Assembly (NCBI GenBank): GCA_947184155.2
Contig: CAMXCT020000313.1
Location: forward strand, 593,472 to 657,471
DNA: 64,000 nt
Reading direction: 5' to 3'
Source of the DNA: Cladocopium goreaui
Lineage: Eukaryota > Sar > Dinophyceae > Suessiales > Symbiodiniaceae
Within the stretch, counting starts at the first letter, position 1. Every line of letters starts with the position of its first letter. The translations under genes and the position numbers were made by a program. The notes below the pieces were generated by a model. The model did no database searches, was not told the DNA's origin, and saw nothing but the letters and a program-made list of their open reading frames with translations. Below are positions 44,433 through 59,400 of this stretch, piece by piece.

Positions 44433-47400
44433 CTGAAACAAGGCCACAGTGGTGCTGGTCATCACCCAAAAAAGTATTAACAACATGCTAAAACAGGTAT
44501 CATTCTGCTGGGTAAATTGTAATGTTGTATAATAGTTCACTATATTTCACTAACCTCCGGGATTCCCCTTATCAAAACATCTCAAAACCATTCAAAACCA
44601 CGGCCGGACGCACCTTCTCATCAGCTGCCGCAGCGATCTTGGCTTTCTCCTGCATGGATCACCCGTCCCATCTCCGAGAAGCATGTCTTTGTGTTTATTA
44701 GGAACAAGGTGGTGCCCCATAGTTAGCTAAGTTGGTTTATAACTCCCATAACTATGGTTTATGGCAGATATAACTATAGTTAATGGGGTTTATAAACCAA
44801 CTTATAAGTGGGGGGCACCATCCTGAAGGGATTATTAAATTATAGATAGTAACTTAGTAAGCCCCCCCAAAAAAATAGAAAAACGAGCTACTCTCTCACA
44901 ATTTTGGGTAGGATTTGATTTTTAGGAAAGCGACGTACTGTATCGATTAAGGCCTAGGGGGGAGGTTGTTACGGCATTTCTGACCAAGGGCCTCAATTTT
45001 TGGGCCATCCCGTAACAGATAATCATCCAATCTTGCTGGGCAACATCCATACGTACTTGTGAACATCATCACCATAATATCACCATTTTTTATGCAGGTA
45101 GTTTAACTATGTTTTGAGGTTCCAAGGGTTTCCTATGGTTTTCAGATGTTTCCAGCACAGAGACGACCGCTATGGTGCAGCGATGGGGATAAGCTTCGCT
45201 CCGCGTAAGGGAGCTTCCAACCACCGACATATGGCCTCTATGGGAACTGTGCTTGTAACATGTGCATACCTAACCATATTTAATGTATGTATACAAGTAT
45301 GTATACACATGTTGAGTATATATATAATTATATATACAAATGTTGTGTATATATATATAATTATATATACACATATAAGTACACAAATAGAATGTATATG
45401 GAAATGCGAATACGAATTGGAAATCCCAACCAATTTGAACGGCGCGGCTGTGAGCCCACACAAGCCCACAGCTCTGAATATCTCTGAATAAAATCCACCT
45501 TTTGCATTTGCCCACCTTTTCCAGAATCTGCAAATAGCTGTATAGACCTTGGATTGATGGAAAATGCTGGCTTTCCGCCAAGGTGGTGGTCAATGGGAAA
45601 ACCTAAGTTTTGGTGGTCTTTGTACTACTCAGATTTTAGGAACCACAAAAAAAACATCAAAAAACATGAAAAACATGAAAACTATTTGACAACCACTTTA
45701 GCTCAGCATTTTCTTCGTTTGAAGCACCGAAGCCGCAGGGCGAAGCCGCACCTGGGCCTCCCAAGATTGTATGTTTATGATATTATACCAATTATTATAT
45801 GTATCCATATTTTCCAGATTATGTATCATAAATATATCATAAATACCATAAAACTAAAAAAAAACATCCCGTTTTTTTCATCCCATTCATGGCTTGGTTT
45901 CATCGCCTTGATGTCAACCCGCGTTGACGACTCGTTGACTTCCCATCGTTTCTGAATGGGGTGTTTGGGGGGGTATCCCGACCATCCAACATCAACTAGG
46001 TTTACCCACTAACACAAGCGTTCGCCCATAAAAACACAACGTCAGCAAGCGTGTTTTTCCGCTGTTTTTACGTCAGATGTTTAAACGGTAAAGTCTACGC
46101 TGGTATCATGATGTTCCCGAGCTGCATCTGGGTCAAGTTCAAGTGGTTACCTAGGGAGGTCATCCCAATCTCAAGCAACTGGTAGCCCAGTTAATGGATA
46201 CCGTGCAGGAAAATATAGCTGGTGATATGTGTTGTTATATAATGTGTTTGGCAGAGATACTCTGCACGGTTTTTGCTGGTTTGTCTAATTTTTGCCATCA
46301 AAGTTACAAGAAAGGTAGGTCTCCCACAGCCTCTAAATCTACCTGAAAAAGATGTTCCAACATGTTCCAATGATATTCGTACATTCCATCCCTGGAAGTC
46401 ATGGGGAATCCCCAGTCGTCACCATGCTTCTTTCCCGCAACGACTCATGGTCATCCACGACTTGCCCTGCAGTCGCTGAGGCAAAGGGCTAAAGGCGATG
46501 ACGTTGCCAATGACGGCGAACCAAATCACCTGTCGCCGGATGCCATGGTTAGTGATAGATTGACATAGATTATATAGATTGTTACTGTAACAAAAGATTA
46601 TATAGAATAATTATGTAGCTTATATGGATATATAGATTGTATAGATTATATAGGTAACAAAAGTAGTAACACATGTTTTTTTCAAGGGAATTGTGAACGA
46701 ATTGGTTGGATGGGAATTTAGATGATGGAATTGGAATTGATCATATGGGACAATTACAAGTAATCTATTTGGTAGTAGCGAATTAGTAATAGGGGATTGA
46801 TTTAAACCCCATGGTTTGATAATACTAGTGTGGATGATGACGTAGAATCAACCGCCATACTGTGGTGTTAAGTACAGTATATATATATATCGCTACTGTC
46901 ATTCTTATTAGTATAGTATTAATACCCATATTGTCATTCTTATTCGTATAGCTATTGTAATGTATTATATAATTTATAATTCCAATATCATTCTCAGCAT
47001 TACCCATTAATCATATTACTATTTGCATAATCATTGATTTCAAATATGTCAACAACCACTGCGAATCATTGCGGCTATCCGGATGGTCAGCCTCAACGCC
47101 GAAATCACAAAACTTCACTAAGCTGACATCATCATCCGACCATGCATATAGGTGAAAAACACTGAGAAATCACATCCGACCATGCAATGTATAATATATA
47201 GGGGAAAAAACACATGGGAACTTGCAAAATATCACCGGAATATCATAGTAAATCTATGGAAATCCGAAATCTGGAGAAATGGGAACATCACATGGGAACA
47301 TCATTGGGTGGGGTATACAATAGTACGTCTGGATAATATGTCTGGATTTAATGATAAATCACCAAGCTGAAATATGGTTCCGTCGTCATATATTGATCCA

Positions 47401-50400
47401 GACCCCTGGTTGAGCAAGTACAAGGTTTCAGAAAGACACCCGGCACCGAAAACTCCATTCGGCTCTGGATCACAGCCAGCATTCGCCCCCAAAAAAATGG
47501 TAAATTCAAAGAGAAAATGGGGGGTTTTGATCTCCTCCCATTTGCTTCAAATCAGAAATCCCCGAGTTTGCTGCGCATCCTGAATGTCATCTATTAGGTA
47601 ATCCCCGGAAGTGAAACAGAAGATTTAAAGCCAATTCATCACATTTCATCACTATTGAAGTAGGATTTAAGTAATTCATCACTATTGAAGTAGGATTTAA
47701 GTCATTCATCACTATTGAAGTAGAATTTAAGTCATTCATCACTATTGAAGTAGGATTTTTACATGATTTTCCTATCCCTTTTTGGTTGGCTTCCTCTACA
47801 ACGTCCTCATGGTTTTCTCCCGAAACGGCGCCTCAATGTACGGGCTGCCAGGCAATGAATGTACCTCCGGCACACATGTGACCCCAAAAAAACTGGAGGT
47901 AGTTTCTAGAGATTTTACACCTACCAACTAAACAGATATAAAAAAATGATATGATATGCCTATATATGTCTATTAATGCATCTATTAATATGCCTTACTC
48001 CCTAATGTTTGTACTTTTTTCCGTCAATTTCTGGGTATGGGGCACAGAGTCTCCTTGCAAAACGGTGCCAAAAAAAATTCAAACGCCCAGAGACTGGGCC
48101 ATAGAATGCAGTTGGAATATGCAAAACATGGAAATGGGTCAAAGGCTATGACTGTATATCCCATAGGATCCATGTATGGTATATATGCTAACATTGGGGG
48201 TATATTGATGGTAAATGTAATCATATATAGCATACATGGATCCTATGGGTATATAATAATACTACCATGTATTGCTTTCCGGTGATGAACATCGCATATT
48301 TAAGGAACCGAAATGTAAGCGCCACCCATACTCCAACAGGAACGATTTTGGATGTGTTGTGGTAAGTCCTTTTGAAACGGCCCGAGTACAACCATCATCC
48401 TCAACATTTCTTACAATCATTCCTCTTAGCATGGCAAACAACGTGTTTGATTTTCGCTAAGAGTACCGAAAAATATCCAAGAACCTAATATATCATCAAC
48501 AAAACTTCAGCTTCCATCCCCATCAATAATGTTCTGCTTTTTCACGGGCTCCAAACCCCAGTTTTCCACACATTTTCACACCCCCTGAAAAACCAGCCGC
48601 CCATTCGCGCCCCCGGACCTGCAGGAAGGGCAGGGTCAAGGTCAACAAGACCAGCGCAGCCTTGTTGAAGTTGCCGCCAAAGGCCGTGGCTGATCTCAGC
48701 GACGTGGCCAGATGCAATGGATTTTTGGCTTTTCTGAGAAACGCGTGGATGTGAATTAATATGGATGTGAATCACCAAGAAAATATATCATGAAAATATC
48801 TAGAGATCTATAGATTTATAGATATCATTATATATTTCATATTATTTTATTATCACTCACTGCATTCTTTCGGAAGACACATTGACAAATGACAGGATCA
48901 ACAAAAAAAACGCCAAAACAATGGGAATCTCACCATAGTCCATCCCAATTACGCGCCCATTCGCCCAGAGAAAAAATGACTGGCAGGTGGTTCAACATAT
49001 GCCCCTAATATCACCGAGTAATTTCATGTAATTTCCATCCCAACTCTTATTCTTGAACATGTTCAATCTTGTTCAACTAATCCCACCTAATCAACATCCA
49101 ACAGAAACTATGGTGGATGTAAGACAACACAGCCAGCGGACGGCGAAAGCGTGTGCACGATGCTGAACTGGACAATGTTATACCTCAGTGTCAGTCGGTC
49201 TCTTGAACCACCGATTCTTCAGGTACTCCTGGAGTCATTTTCGAACTTCAATGCTGCCACTGAATGATGAGAGGCGAAATCAGATTTCTGGAGTTTGATT
49301 TCTCAAATGACACGTATATTTCCAACATCCATTTATTCTAAGACATAGATCAAGGGCTGTTCACTAGAGCCACGACCGAAAAAACTGGGACCACCAATTG
49401 GGTCCCCGAGCATGAAGGAAAACCTGCCAGCCGCGGCGGCTGGGATGACTGGTGGGTTTCATGAATTTTCATGATATAGTCCTTACCGGATCATAACTGG
49501 TGGAATGCTTACCACCCTTGCAGTCTTCGCTTGGCCCTGCGTAGATATCGATCTCTTTGTGTTTTTCGATGTTTTTCGTGCGGTGTTTAACAGCCCCCCA
49601 AGCCGTGACGGGAGAGAATCACCATCCAAATACACCCCCAAAAAGTTAACATGCAGCCCGAAAAATGGGGTCATGAAGACGCTAGTACCACAGGATGTGG
49701 TGTTTGTTGGTTCCAAGTCACATGAAAAAAGTGTCCATGTATACATGGACTATATATATACAATTATATACATATGTTTTGGTGATTCTGGGGGCCTCCA
49801 TGTCGGGGATGAGAAACTTTGGCTGGCAAGTATTGTGAAAGCTGACCCCCCTGGCCCCCTTCTTGAAAAACTGCGATCGCGACGTCACAACTAATTACAC
49901 AAAATAAACTCAGGTGCTATCCCCAACAGCTTGAAAGCTTCTCGTTTTTGCCGTAAAAAGTGCTTATGCCAAAAAAAAAATCGGAACCCTCCGGAACCTC
50001 ACAAGGCCTCCGGAACCTCACAAGGTCTCTGCACCGGAACCCTCCGGAACCTTGACCGGAACCTGGTGTTGAATCTGCACCGGATCGCACCGGAGGTCAT
50101 CTGGGCCAAAGACCCCATAGCAAAGTTTTGACATTGGGGGGTCCGGCCCCAGAGAGCTGGCAAGTTCGCCCTGTGGAATCCACTTCGAGTTCGCCTGGTG
50201 GCATGTACTGGATCTATCCATCAGGGCGGCCCAAACAAAAGTATTTCATAGTATTTCATATATTATATATGTTTCTATATGATCATACATATCCTGTATA
50301 GATCATATATGATCAAATCACATCAGTTTTTCATATTGACAAATTATATCCCAATTATACTGATATGACAATATTGTATAGATATAATATATCAAATCAC

Positions 50401-53400
50401 CCAAATATGATCTAACAGATTGACCTTTTCCGTCCCAATTTCGCTGGAAATCCCCGTCCCCTCCGCACACTCCACTCAGCGCGAAGAGAGCGAAGGTCCC
50501 GGGAGCGATGCGCATCACCTGGCAACGGCGAAAAATTCGGCGATTTTCCATGGGAAAAGCACCTAGGAAAATGGTGAGTTGAACGTGACATGGAGATTTC
50601 AGGGGATTTTTGATCAGATTTATCCAGCACATTTGGGGATAGGGTGCATCAAAAGCTGGTTTATCCCTGGAAAACGGCGATATCTAGGACCTAGGACACA
50701 TATTGGTAGATAAGGACACAATTATTGAACAAGGTCAATAGGTGTCACCCATTATGAAAAATTTAAGAACTAACGCAAGTAACGTAATATGAAAAACAAA
50801 TGCAGCACTGGCGGGAGAGAAAGGACATCTTACCATATCCAGCTCTGGAGTTCCATCTGGACCTGCCTGACATTGAAACCTCAGCTTTGACCTCCTGAGT
50901 AATACACCCCAGACTCCGTGTGGAACACAAGAAACACCACCTAATTTACCTTTGGGGGGTAGGCGCTTAATTGTGGGATTTCTGGTTTTGGGTTTTAAAG
51001 ACTCTGTGACTTCTATGCGAAATGCATAGCTGTGGTAGACCCAAAGACATGGTAACGGCGCTGATAAGAGGCCGTGCAGTGGTGTAAGATCCACATTCGT
51101 AGCATCAGTGTCCAATCGCAATTTCCTGAGGGTTTTTCAACATTTGCATCATATCAATGTGTTTTCAATGAGCTTAAAACCACGTAGTGTTCACCGAAAA
51201 TACTCATGTTTGAGTGTTTTAACTCAAAAAACGGAATTTTTTATGACAACTCTTGTTTTCGAAACTTTGCTTGACATGAATTCTGATTTTTTTTGGCATT
51301 CACAGGCACAGCTCGATAGTTAACTTCTATACATTCCTGTGTGTATAGAAATGCAAGAGAACCTAGCAGTAGCGTAGCATGACGTATGTGTGGTAGTGCA
51401 AGAGAAGCGAGCAGTAGCGTAGCATGACGTATGTGTGGAAGTACAAGAGAAAGAGCAATAGCGTACCACGAAGTGTGTATAGAAGTGCAAGAGAACCTAG
51501 CAGTAGCGTAGCATGACGTATGTGTGGAAGTGCAAGAGAACCTAGGAGTAGCGTAGCATGACATATGTGTGGAAGTACAAGAAAACCGAGCAGTAGCGTA
51601 CCATGCGGTGCGTATAGAAGTGCAAGATAGAAGTGCAAGAGAACCTAGCAGTAGCGTAGCATGAAGTGTGTATAGAACTGCAAGAGAACCTAGAAGTAGG
51701 GTAGCATGAAGTCTGTGTGGAAGTGCAAGAGAACCTAGCAGTAGCGTAGCATGACGTATGTGTGGAAGTACAAGAAAACCGAGCAGTAGCGTACCATGCG
51801 GTGTGTATAGAAGTGCAAGATAGAAGTGCAAGAGAACCTAGCAGTAGCGTAGCATGAAGTGTGTATAGAAGTGCAAGAGAACCTAGCAGTAGCGTAGCAT
51901 GAAGTCTGTGTGGAAGTGCAAGAGAACCTAGCAGTAGCGTAGCATGACATATGTGTGGAAGTACAAGAAAACCGAGCAGTAGCGTACCATGCGGTGTGTA
52001 TAGAAGTGCAAGATAGAAGCGCAAGAGAACCTAGCAGTAGCGTAGCATGAAGTGTGTATAGAAGTGCAAGAGAACCTAGAAGTAGCGTAGCATGAAGTCT
52101 GTGTGGAAGTGCAAGAGAACCTAGCAGTAGCGTAGCATGACGTATGTGTGGAAGTACAAGAGAACCGAGCAGTAGCGTACCATGAAGTGTGTATAGAAGT
52201 GCAAGAGAACCTAGCAGTCGCAATGAACGTTAACATTCCCCCCACCCACCCACCCGAACCGGTTAACAAACACAATGACCAGAACCACGCTGAAACAGAA
52301 AAAAGTGAAGACAGCACACGGCCCCTTAACAGCGACACCAAAAATATGTTTATATATTATACATACATACATATATATATATAGTTTTTTGACATATTGT
52401 GCAATCCCCCGAAATCATGCTTATGAAATTGATTATGTAGTCACAAGATCATCCGAAATAAATTGAAATGATCCATATATGCATGTTCCATCAAAAAGTG
52501 ACAAAATCCTCCATCACCAAAATAATTTCATGTGCTTAAGTCTGACTTGCCTACAAAATATGCTATTTCTCTGACTGGTCTACAAAATATGGTATATCCA
52601 TTCCATTCCAACTGGTTAATGATAATTTCCCCCAAAAAAATGATCAACCCAGACAATTAGTCATTAAAAAGTCCGAAAAAAACCTGGTTAATCTGCCAAA
52701 CAGTTACAGTAGTCATTTAAAAATCTAAAAAAAAACTGGTTAATCTTAGAATTTCCCAACTGGTTTTTAAAAAATGGCCAACAAATCCTTGGGCCTCACG
52801 GAGAATCATGAAATCCGTGGCATCCTCCGTGTTGAAGACCTCTTGCGGCGATGAATTTGAGGAGCTGAGAATGGGGGATCCAAGTCATCAGGGGTGTTAA
52901 TATTAACATGTTATATAATATATATAGTGTATATATATAGATATATATCATATATATAATATAAGATATACATATACTATATATATATGTTATATATATA
53001 TGTTATATATATATATATATGTTATATATATATAATTATATATATATTATGTATATTGTATGGATGAATTTGGATGATTAATGGAATGGGTACCCCCATA
53101 AAAAGGAAACCTCCAAAGCTGTTGATTCTAGATGTTGGTTGTGCCCCACTCCGCTTTGTGAACTCATCCAATCATAAATGTGCTGTTCGTGCCACCAATT
53201 TTCGACATGTTTCCCACTTAATGTGTCTATGTTCCCATGAACTATGCGCGTTTAATCTCCAACTAACTATGTATTTTTGATAGTTATACTCCAATCATAT
53301 CTGATTCTCCTCATTAACATTAGTGTAATTGCAGTAGTCCCATTACTTCTCCCATTGTGGACATATCTCATTATGTTATCCCATAACTTTCCCATGCCCT

Positions 53401-56400
53401 CAATATGTCCACCCCCCCAAAAGAAAAAGTTGGCTATATATCATATATCATACATCCCCTTTATATCATATGTTCCCCATGATTATCCCACTCTATCCCC
53501 ATTGATTTTAGTTTAATCCCGTTCAAAATGATTAGCTCACCGTTTTTCCATTCTTCCCTGTTAACATAATTAGTTAACCATTGAACATAACTAGTTAACC
53601 ATGATTCCCACTTAAGCCATTTAACATAATTAGTCAACATTATGTCAAATTCTATTCATTAACTATTTCTTATGATACCCTCTGGTAATTTAACATAGGT
53701 AATTTAACATAGCTATTGAAAATGGCCATTTATAGTTGATTTACCCATTAAAACATGATGATGTTCCATCGTTTTTTGTAAACGTTTACCAGAGGCTACT
53801 TATTGTCCTTAAATATCCCGATGATTTCCGATGTTAGATCATTAGATACCACTAATCCATTGATATGATCAAATGTCCGATGACATATTCCTATCCCACT
53901 CATGATAGTCATAATATATGTCCATTAACAAGTGGTATTATCACATTATATATACAGTAGATGGGTTTACTATAAGGCTGGATAGTTTACTATAAGTGAA
54001 CCAGAAACATATGTCCAATTATGCTCCATTATGCCTTTTAAGTAAAATGGTTGTGGAATAGTCCAGTTCACCATTAAGAGTTTGATATTCGTTAACATGC
54101 TGTGATTTGCCCAGAATATCCTATGATCCCGATTTTCTGATGGACATATGACTCTGACATAAACGTAAATAAGGCGATTATCATGGCATAGTTATCCCTA
54201 ACGATCATTTCACTAATGTGGCGGTGATGTCGTTAGTCGTTGTCCGATTAATTGTGGAAATATATGGGCTATCCTAATGATTTCCCCATGAATATGTCCT
54301 ATAATAACTAATTGTTCATTGACATTACTGTACAATATCTTTTCAATGATATCCTCATTGTGGTAGCTATTGTCCAGAAATGTCCAGAATATCTCAGTCA
54401 ACCATATGATATGATAGTTGATATTAGTCAACCATTCGCTGATTTTCCATGAAATTCCCATTGTACCTGTTGTGATCCCACGAAAATTGTGGTTAAATCT
54501 CCCAATTTAATCACCATTTATAACATTGTATAACCATTAACATGTTCATATCATCCAATGAAATGACAATTCATATGGACAATATCAGTGGATGGTTGCG
54601 AAATCCTGCATCACCCAACGGATGCTTGAAACCCAAACAAAATCATGGGATGTTTACCATCGTTTTCAACTGGTGATTGGGATTTCGCAGGCCCATCCAC
54701 CGTATCAGTGACATATCCCAATTCCCAAAAATATGGACATCTCCCAATGATTTCCCCACGATATCGGAGATTTCCATAGGAATTTCCACCCTTCTTTTCC
54801 TCCGGTAAAACGGACGCGCACCTCGGGCCATTGTCCAGGCACGGGCTTCTCCAAGAACCTCAATGAATCTGAAAAATCTGAGTTGCGATGATCACATTCC
54901 CAATGGAAAGTCATGAAAAAATGGTCCAAACCAGCAAGAATATATAGCTATATATAACAATAACAAAACTATTTTTAAACAGTAGTAAATCTAAAAACAA
55001 TATATTAGAATTGAAAAATCAATTAATATGTATATAACTTTATAGTAACGGTAATAAACATTAGGGGATAATGGCATTACACTACTTAACAAATACTGTT
55101 GTCTGATAACTAAAAGAATACCTGAAACCATCAAGCAGTACATACAGTTGGCAAACGTTGGTTAAAACAAATGCCAACACAAACGTCGATACACCAAAAA
55201 AATGTTTTTATATGGTGCACGTATATTTTGCATATATAGAAACCCCAAAAAGTCGAAACGTATTTCCAGAGTTTTAGAAACAAATATATTTACTGTACTT
55301 AATATTTCCAGTTTACAACTACTGTTCTGTCTGGGAGTGAGAAAAACTTCATCTGAATCTATGTGGACGTGATCCATCTATCTGTGTTGCTCCTCGGAGC
55401 TCAGGTGTACAAGTTGCCTGGCTGAATGGCTGAAATCCATTGAAATACCTTGTGACTTCCTTCGGGCCATCACCATTTTATAGTTCATGGATATCCAAGT
55501 CCAAGCCATTGTTTAAACTTCATATAGATACAAGTTGCCATTTGTTTAACTTCAAATACAGTAAATATAGATAAAAATTCGTCATGAATAGACATAGATT
55601 AAATGACAAAATCACTCCACATCAATCAACATCCTGTAGCACATTTCCCCCGAGCTTGGAGGACCGTCGCCTTTTGTTGTGGTTGGATCACCGAGCAACA
55701 CCGCAAAGGGCACAAGGAAGATGGTGGCGGGCACTGACATGTAGGCCACCGTATCATAAACCTCGGTCCGAAACCGAAAGATGGTGCTATTTGCAGCTGT
55801 GAAATGTAAACCATAGCAGCTGGGGTACCAATGTGCCGGAAAAAAAAATAGTTCTGTTTAGTACTACTGTTGCATACTGTTGCCCGAGTTAGCGAAGTGG
55901 CTGGTTGTTGGGGTCTTCTGTATATCATGCATTGAATACGCCCCACTTCTAAGGAGGCATACTCCACTTGAAAACCACTGAATATTTCACTGCACGTCTA
56001 AGTATAGACCATACTAACACTGAACTATCTAACTTCACACAACATCTTGAGACATACACATATCGTGCTGGGACAAGCGACCACAAAAGTCATCACAACA
56101 ATACAATGGTTGACCCCCAGTTTACCAATTGGGGGGTCCTCCACATAGTGATCATTCCAATATTACCCTCTGGTAATTTAACATAACTATGGAAATTCAC
56201 CATAGAAATAGTGAATTTTCCCATGAAAAATTGTGTTTTTCCATGGTTATGTAAACGTTTACCAGAGGGTACTTGCTAATATAAATATGGTGTTTTTGAG
56301 ATGGGACGACCCAGGTTTTCGATGTCAATCCTGCTGTCGCCAAAAAAGATCCCACATCATCCCAATATGTCGTCCCAGTATGTATATATATATATATATA

Positions 56401-59400
56401 TCCACGTACAGACACCCATATGTCATATCAACATATATCATCATATATCAACATATATATATACTCTTTGGTGGTTTCAACCCCTCTGAATATTAGTCAG
56501 TTGGGGTTACTATTCCTAATATATGGAAAAATAAAAAATGCTCCAAACCACCAACTAGTGTGTATATATATATATATCAAATTATATCAACTTTGCTATT
56601 GAAACCTATTACTGTATATCACATATCCCCATTATATCCTGATAAACAGTGCCAGAATAATTACTTAGGGGCCATCTGGTAGTTACCGACTGTTCAGAAA
56701 AGGATTCCCAGTTCATGATGATAATCCCGAATAGATCGAGAACTATGTACAGGTAATTACAGTATTATGTATGAAATAGAACATATATAATATACGTATA
56801 GGTATAATACATATATATATATGAGTTAATACCCCCGAACTAATCATCAACCAACCATCATTTGTCAATTGTGTCAATTCTATCCGCATATTTTTAGATT
56901 ATATCAAAAAACATCCCCCTATAGGGTTTGATATCCACCCCAGACTTTGTCATGTTCCACATATCCCCCTATTTACATCTCCACATTCCTACAAAATGAT
57001 CGGATATAAGTGAGTGATGGGGACAGGGATAACTAATCTTATATCCCCCTATTACATCCTCATATCATTGTTTTATCAATTATGATTTCCTGCAAATGAA
57101 CAGTGTTCGAAACCCTCTGTCGTCCCTGTATATGAGTTGGTTAATAGGAGTTCCCAGCGCATGGCTTGTGATAGTCCCCAGTATATTGCAGAACCCCCAA
57201 ACTAATCATTAAACAGGCGTGCCGGACGCAGCCGCTGCTCAAATGACTTTAGTTGTGTAAGTGATTAAGAAACATTAAGAACCCATAATATGAGTTATAT
57301 CCCCAAATGTGTGGATTATATTTTTAAGAAAAATAAGTCCCCAGTAATTATATTATATTGGAAAGCACAACATAGTAAAACCCTGATCATACTCCATCAT
57401 CAAAAACATGTGTTGTATAGCCATGTATAGCCCCTTTATTTCAGGATGCGGTGACGAAATCCCAAAAAAAAACCAAGCGACGCTCATCTTCATCTCTCCC
57501 AGCACGCCAGCCAAGGCCAGGTTTAAGGATCCGCAGAGCAGGGACAAAATGCATATCACCACCTGCTGATGCTAAGGAAAACCCAGATCTCCATAAAATG
57601 TTTATAAAATGTTGAGGAAATGAAATTCTGAGAAAAATGAGCCGCCCAAAAATGAAAATGAATGAAAGTGGGAACCGAAAAACTTAAAGTTGATTTCATG
57701 GGAAGTATGGGTTTAAGGTGTATTTCGGGAAAAAAGGGTTGTAGAATTGTTGGCTCTGAAGCAGGTCCAACATCCAGAAATGGCGGACAAATCAAAAATG
57801 GTGGAAGATAACCAAGATAACCAGAAAAAATATGGGGAGTGAAACATCTCAAGAAACGGGATTTATGCACATATCTCAAAATGCAGTTTGACTTTCGCCC
57901 AGTCCTTCGCAAAACTTTCGCGAAAATACCCCTATCCGCAGACCCCAGCCATCAGCAGGGGGCGCATCAAAGGAACCGCAAACACCAGGGGCCTTGGTGT
58001 TTGGCTCTCGCAAAGCCTCACTTTTGGAAGCTTGGCTGCTGCATTTGGAGCTTGTTTCTTGAGACTTCAGAAAGCTAGGCAGTACCAGCGGCAGGTACAA
58101 GGATGTGCTTCAAGACCATGGTATTTGGCTGTGGCGAAGCCTCACCTTCGGAAGCTTGGCTGCTACCTATGACGGGAAAGGTAAATGTGCGGTACCATTC
58201 TCCTGCCGGACCCCGGGCCCCCGGGCGGCAGGAGGTGGTAGCACCGAACAAGCTGTAATGTATACAATGATAATGATTCATAATATCCGACTTTCGCGAA
58301 ATTTTCGCGAATAAAAAAATATCTTTCGCGAACTCGAAAAAAATTGCGAGGGTTTCCAACATAACTTCGCACGGCTTTCGCAATTAAAACTTGTAAGGAC
58401 CTTTAGATCAACCACCATATATAGTATAGTATACTAATATTATATCATATCATATTAAATAAAATTATATTATCTTATATTATATTAATATATTGTATTC
58501 TTACCAGATCAGGGAAAATTGTTTTTGAAACCATGGACGACTGGGGCATCATATTTTCTACGCAAATGATGGGACATTGACGATCAAAGACGAGCTGGGA
58601 GTTGAATGGAATTGAGTGGAATTGACATGAATTGACCCAGAAACGTGAAGCTTCAAACGCCTCTGGTGTCATCATAACACTTGAAAACCCCCAATTTACT
58701 TCAATGATATTCTCTGCAAACCACCATTGTTTGGGGCATTTGCTCATATTAACCACTATTAACCATTATTAACCACTATTAACCACCATTATTCACATAA
58801 GATTAAGTGGTTTATCTATAATATTTGCTCATAGTTTGTCAATATTTCACCCGATTTTCTGAGCCAGGCCACACCCAGGACCATGTTGGAGGAGGAGTGT
58901 CCCTTCTCAGCAGAGCCTCGGAAGTAGGATCCGATGTCATGCCATGTGTCCGTCTGTTTTTGCCTCAAGGTATCTATTGGTAAATAACCAGCAATAAATG
59001 ATACCAAACAATAATACCAGCAATATTGGTATATCATGATATTTTATCATATTTTATCTATACAGTTATGTACCAATAATGATAATAACACAAATAATCA
59101 TGAACAATAATACCAGCAATAAATAGCAACAATGATAATATATAATAGTAATTATGTTCTGGTTGGTGGTTGAGCCTACCCCTTTGAAAAATGATGGACT
59201 TCGTCAGTTGGGATGAGTATTCCATTCCCAATATGATTGGAACGTCATAATCCAGTCATGTTCCAGTCCCCACCAACCAGCAGTAGATGGGTTTATCTCC
59301 AACTTGGAGGTACCAATGGACCATGGTGGATCAAACCATGACCCAATTTGGGGATGGGGATTCTCCCCGGTGTAGCGTTGGCATACCATCTGGTTATGAC

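Noticed and set aside
45157..45207. Plus-strand exon (HRDDRYGAAMGISFAPR) with TTTCCAG and GTAAGG borders
   Set aside because: Good sites, but an isolated plus-strand exon inside a minus-strand gene's intron; no partner exon found.
47430..47499. Plus-strand exon (RHPAPKTPFGSGSQPAFAP) with TTTCAG and GTAAAT borders
   Set aside because: Attractive but isolated; the minus strand is also open here and neither fits the transporter chain.
53112..53154. Minus-strand exon reading RSGAQPTSRINSFG
   Set aside because: Phase 1 end does not fit the 52839 exon; 54822 joins 52839 directly in phase.
58506..58591. Exon with the best GTAAGA donor in the transporter region
   Set aside because: 86 bp would shift the frame between two exons that otherwise join; kept only as a low-confidence alternative.
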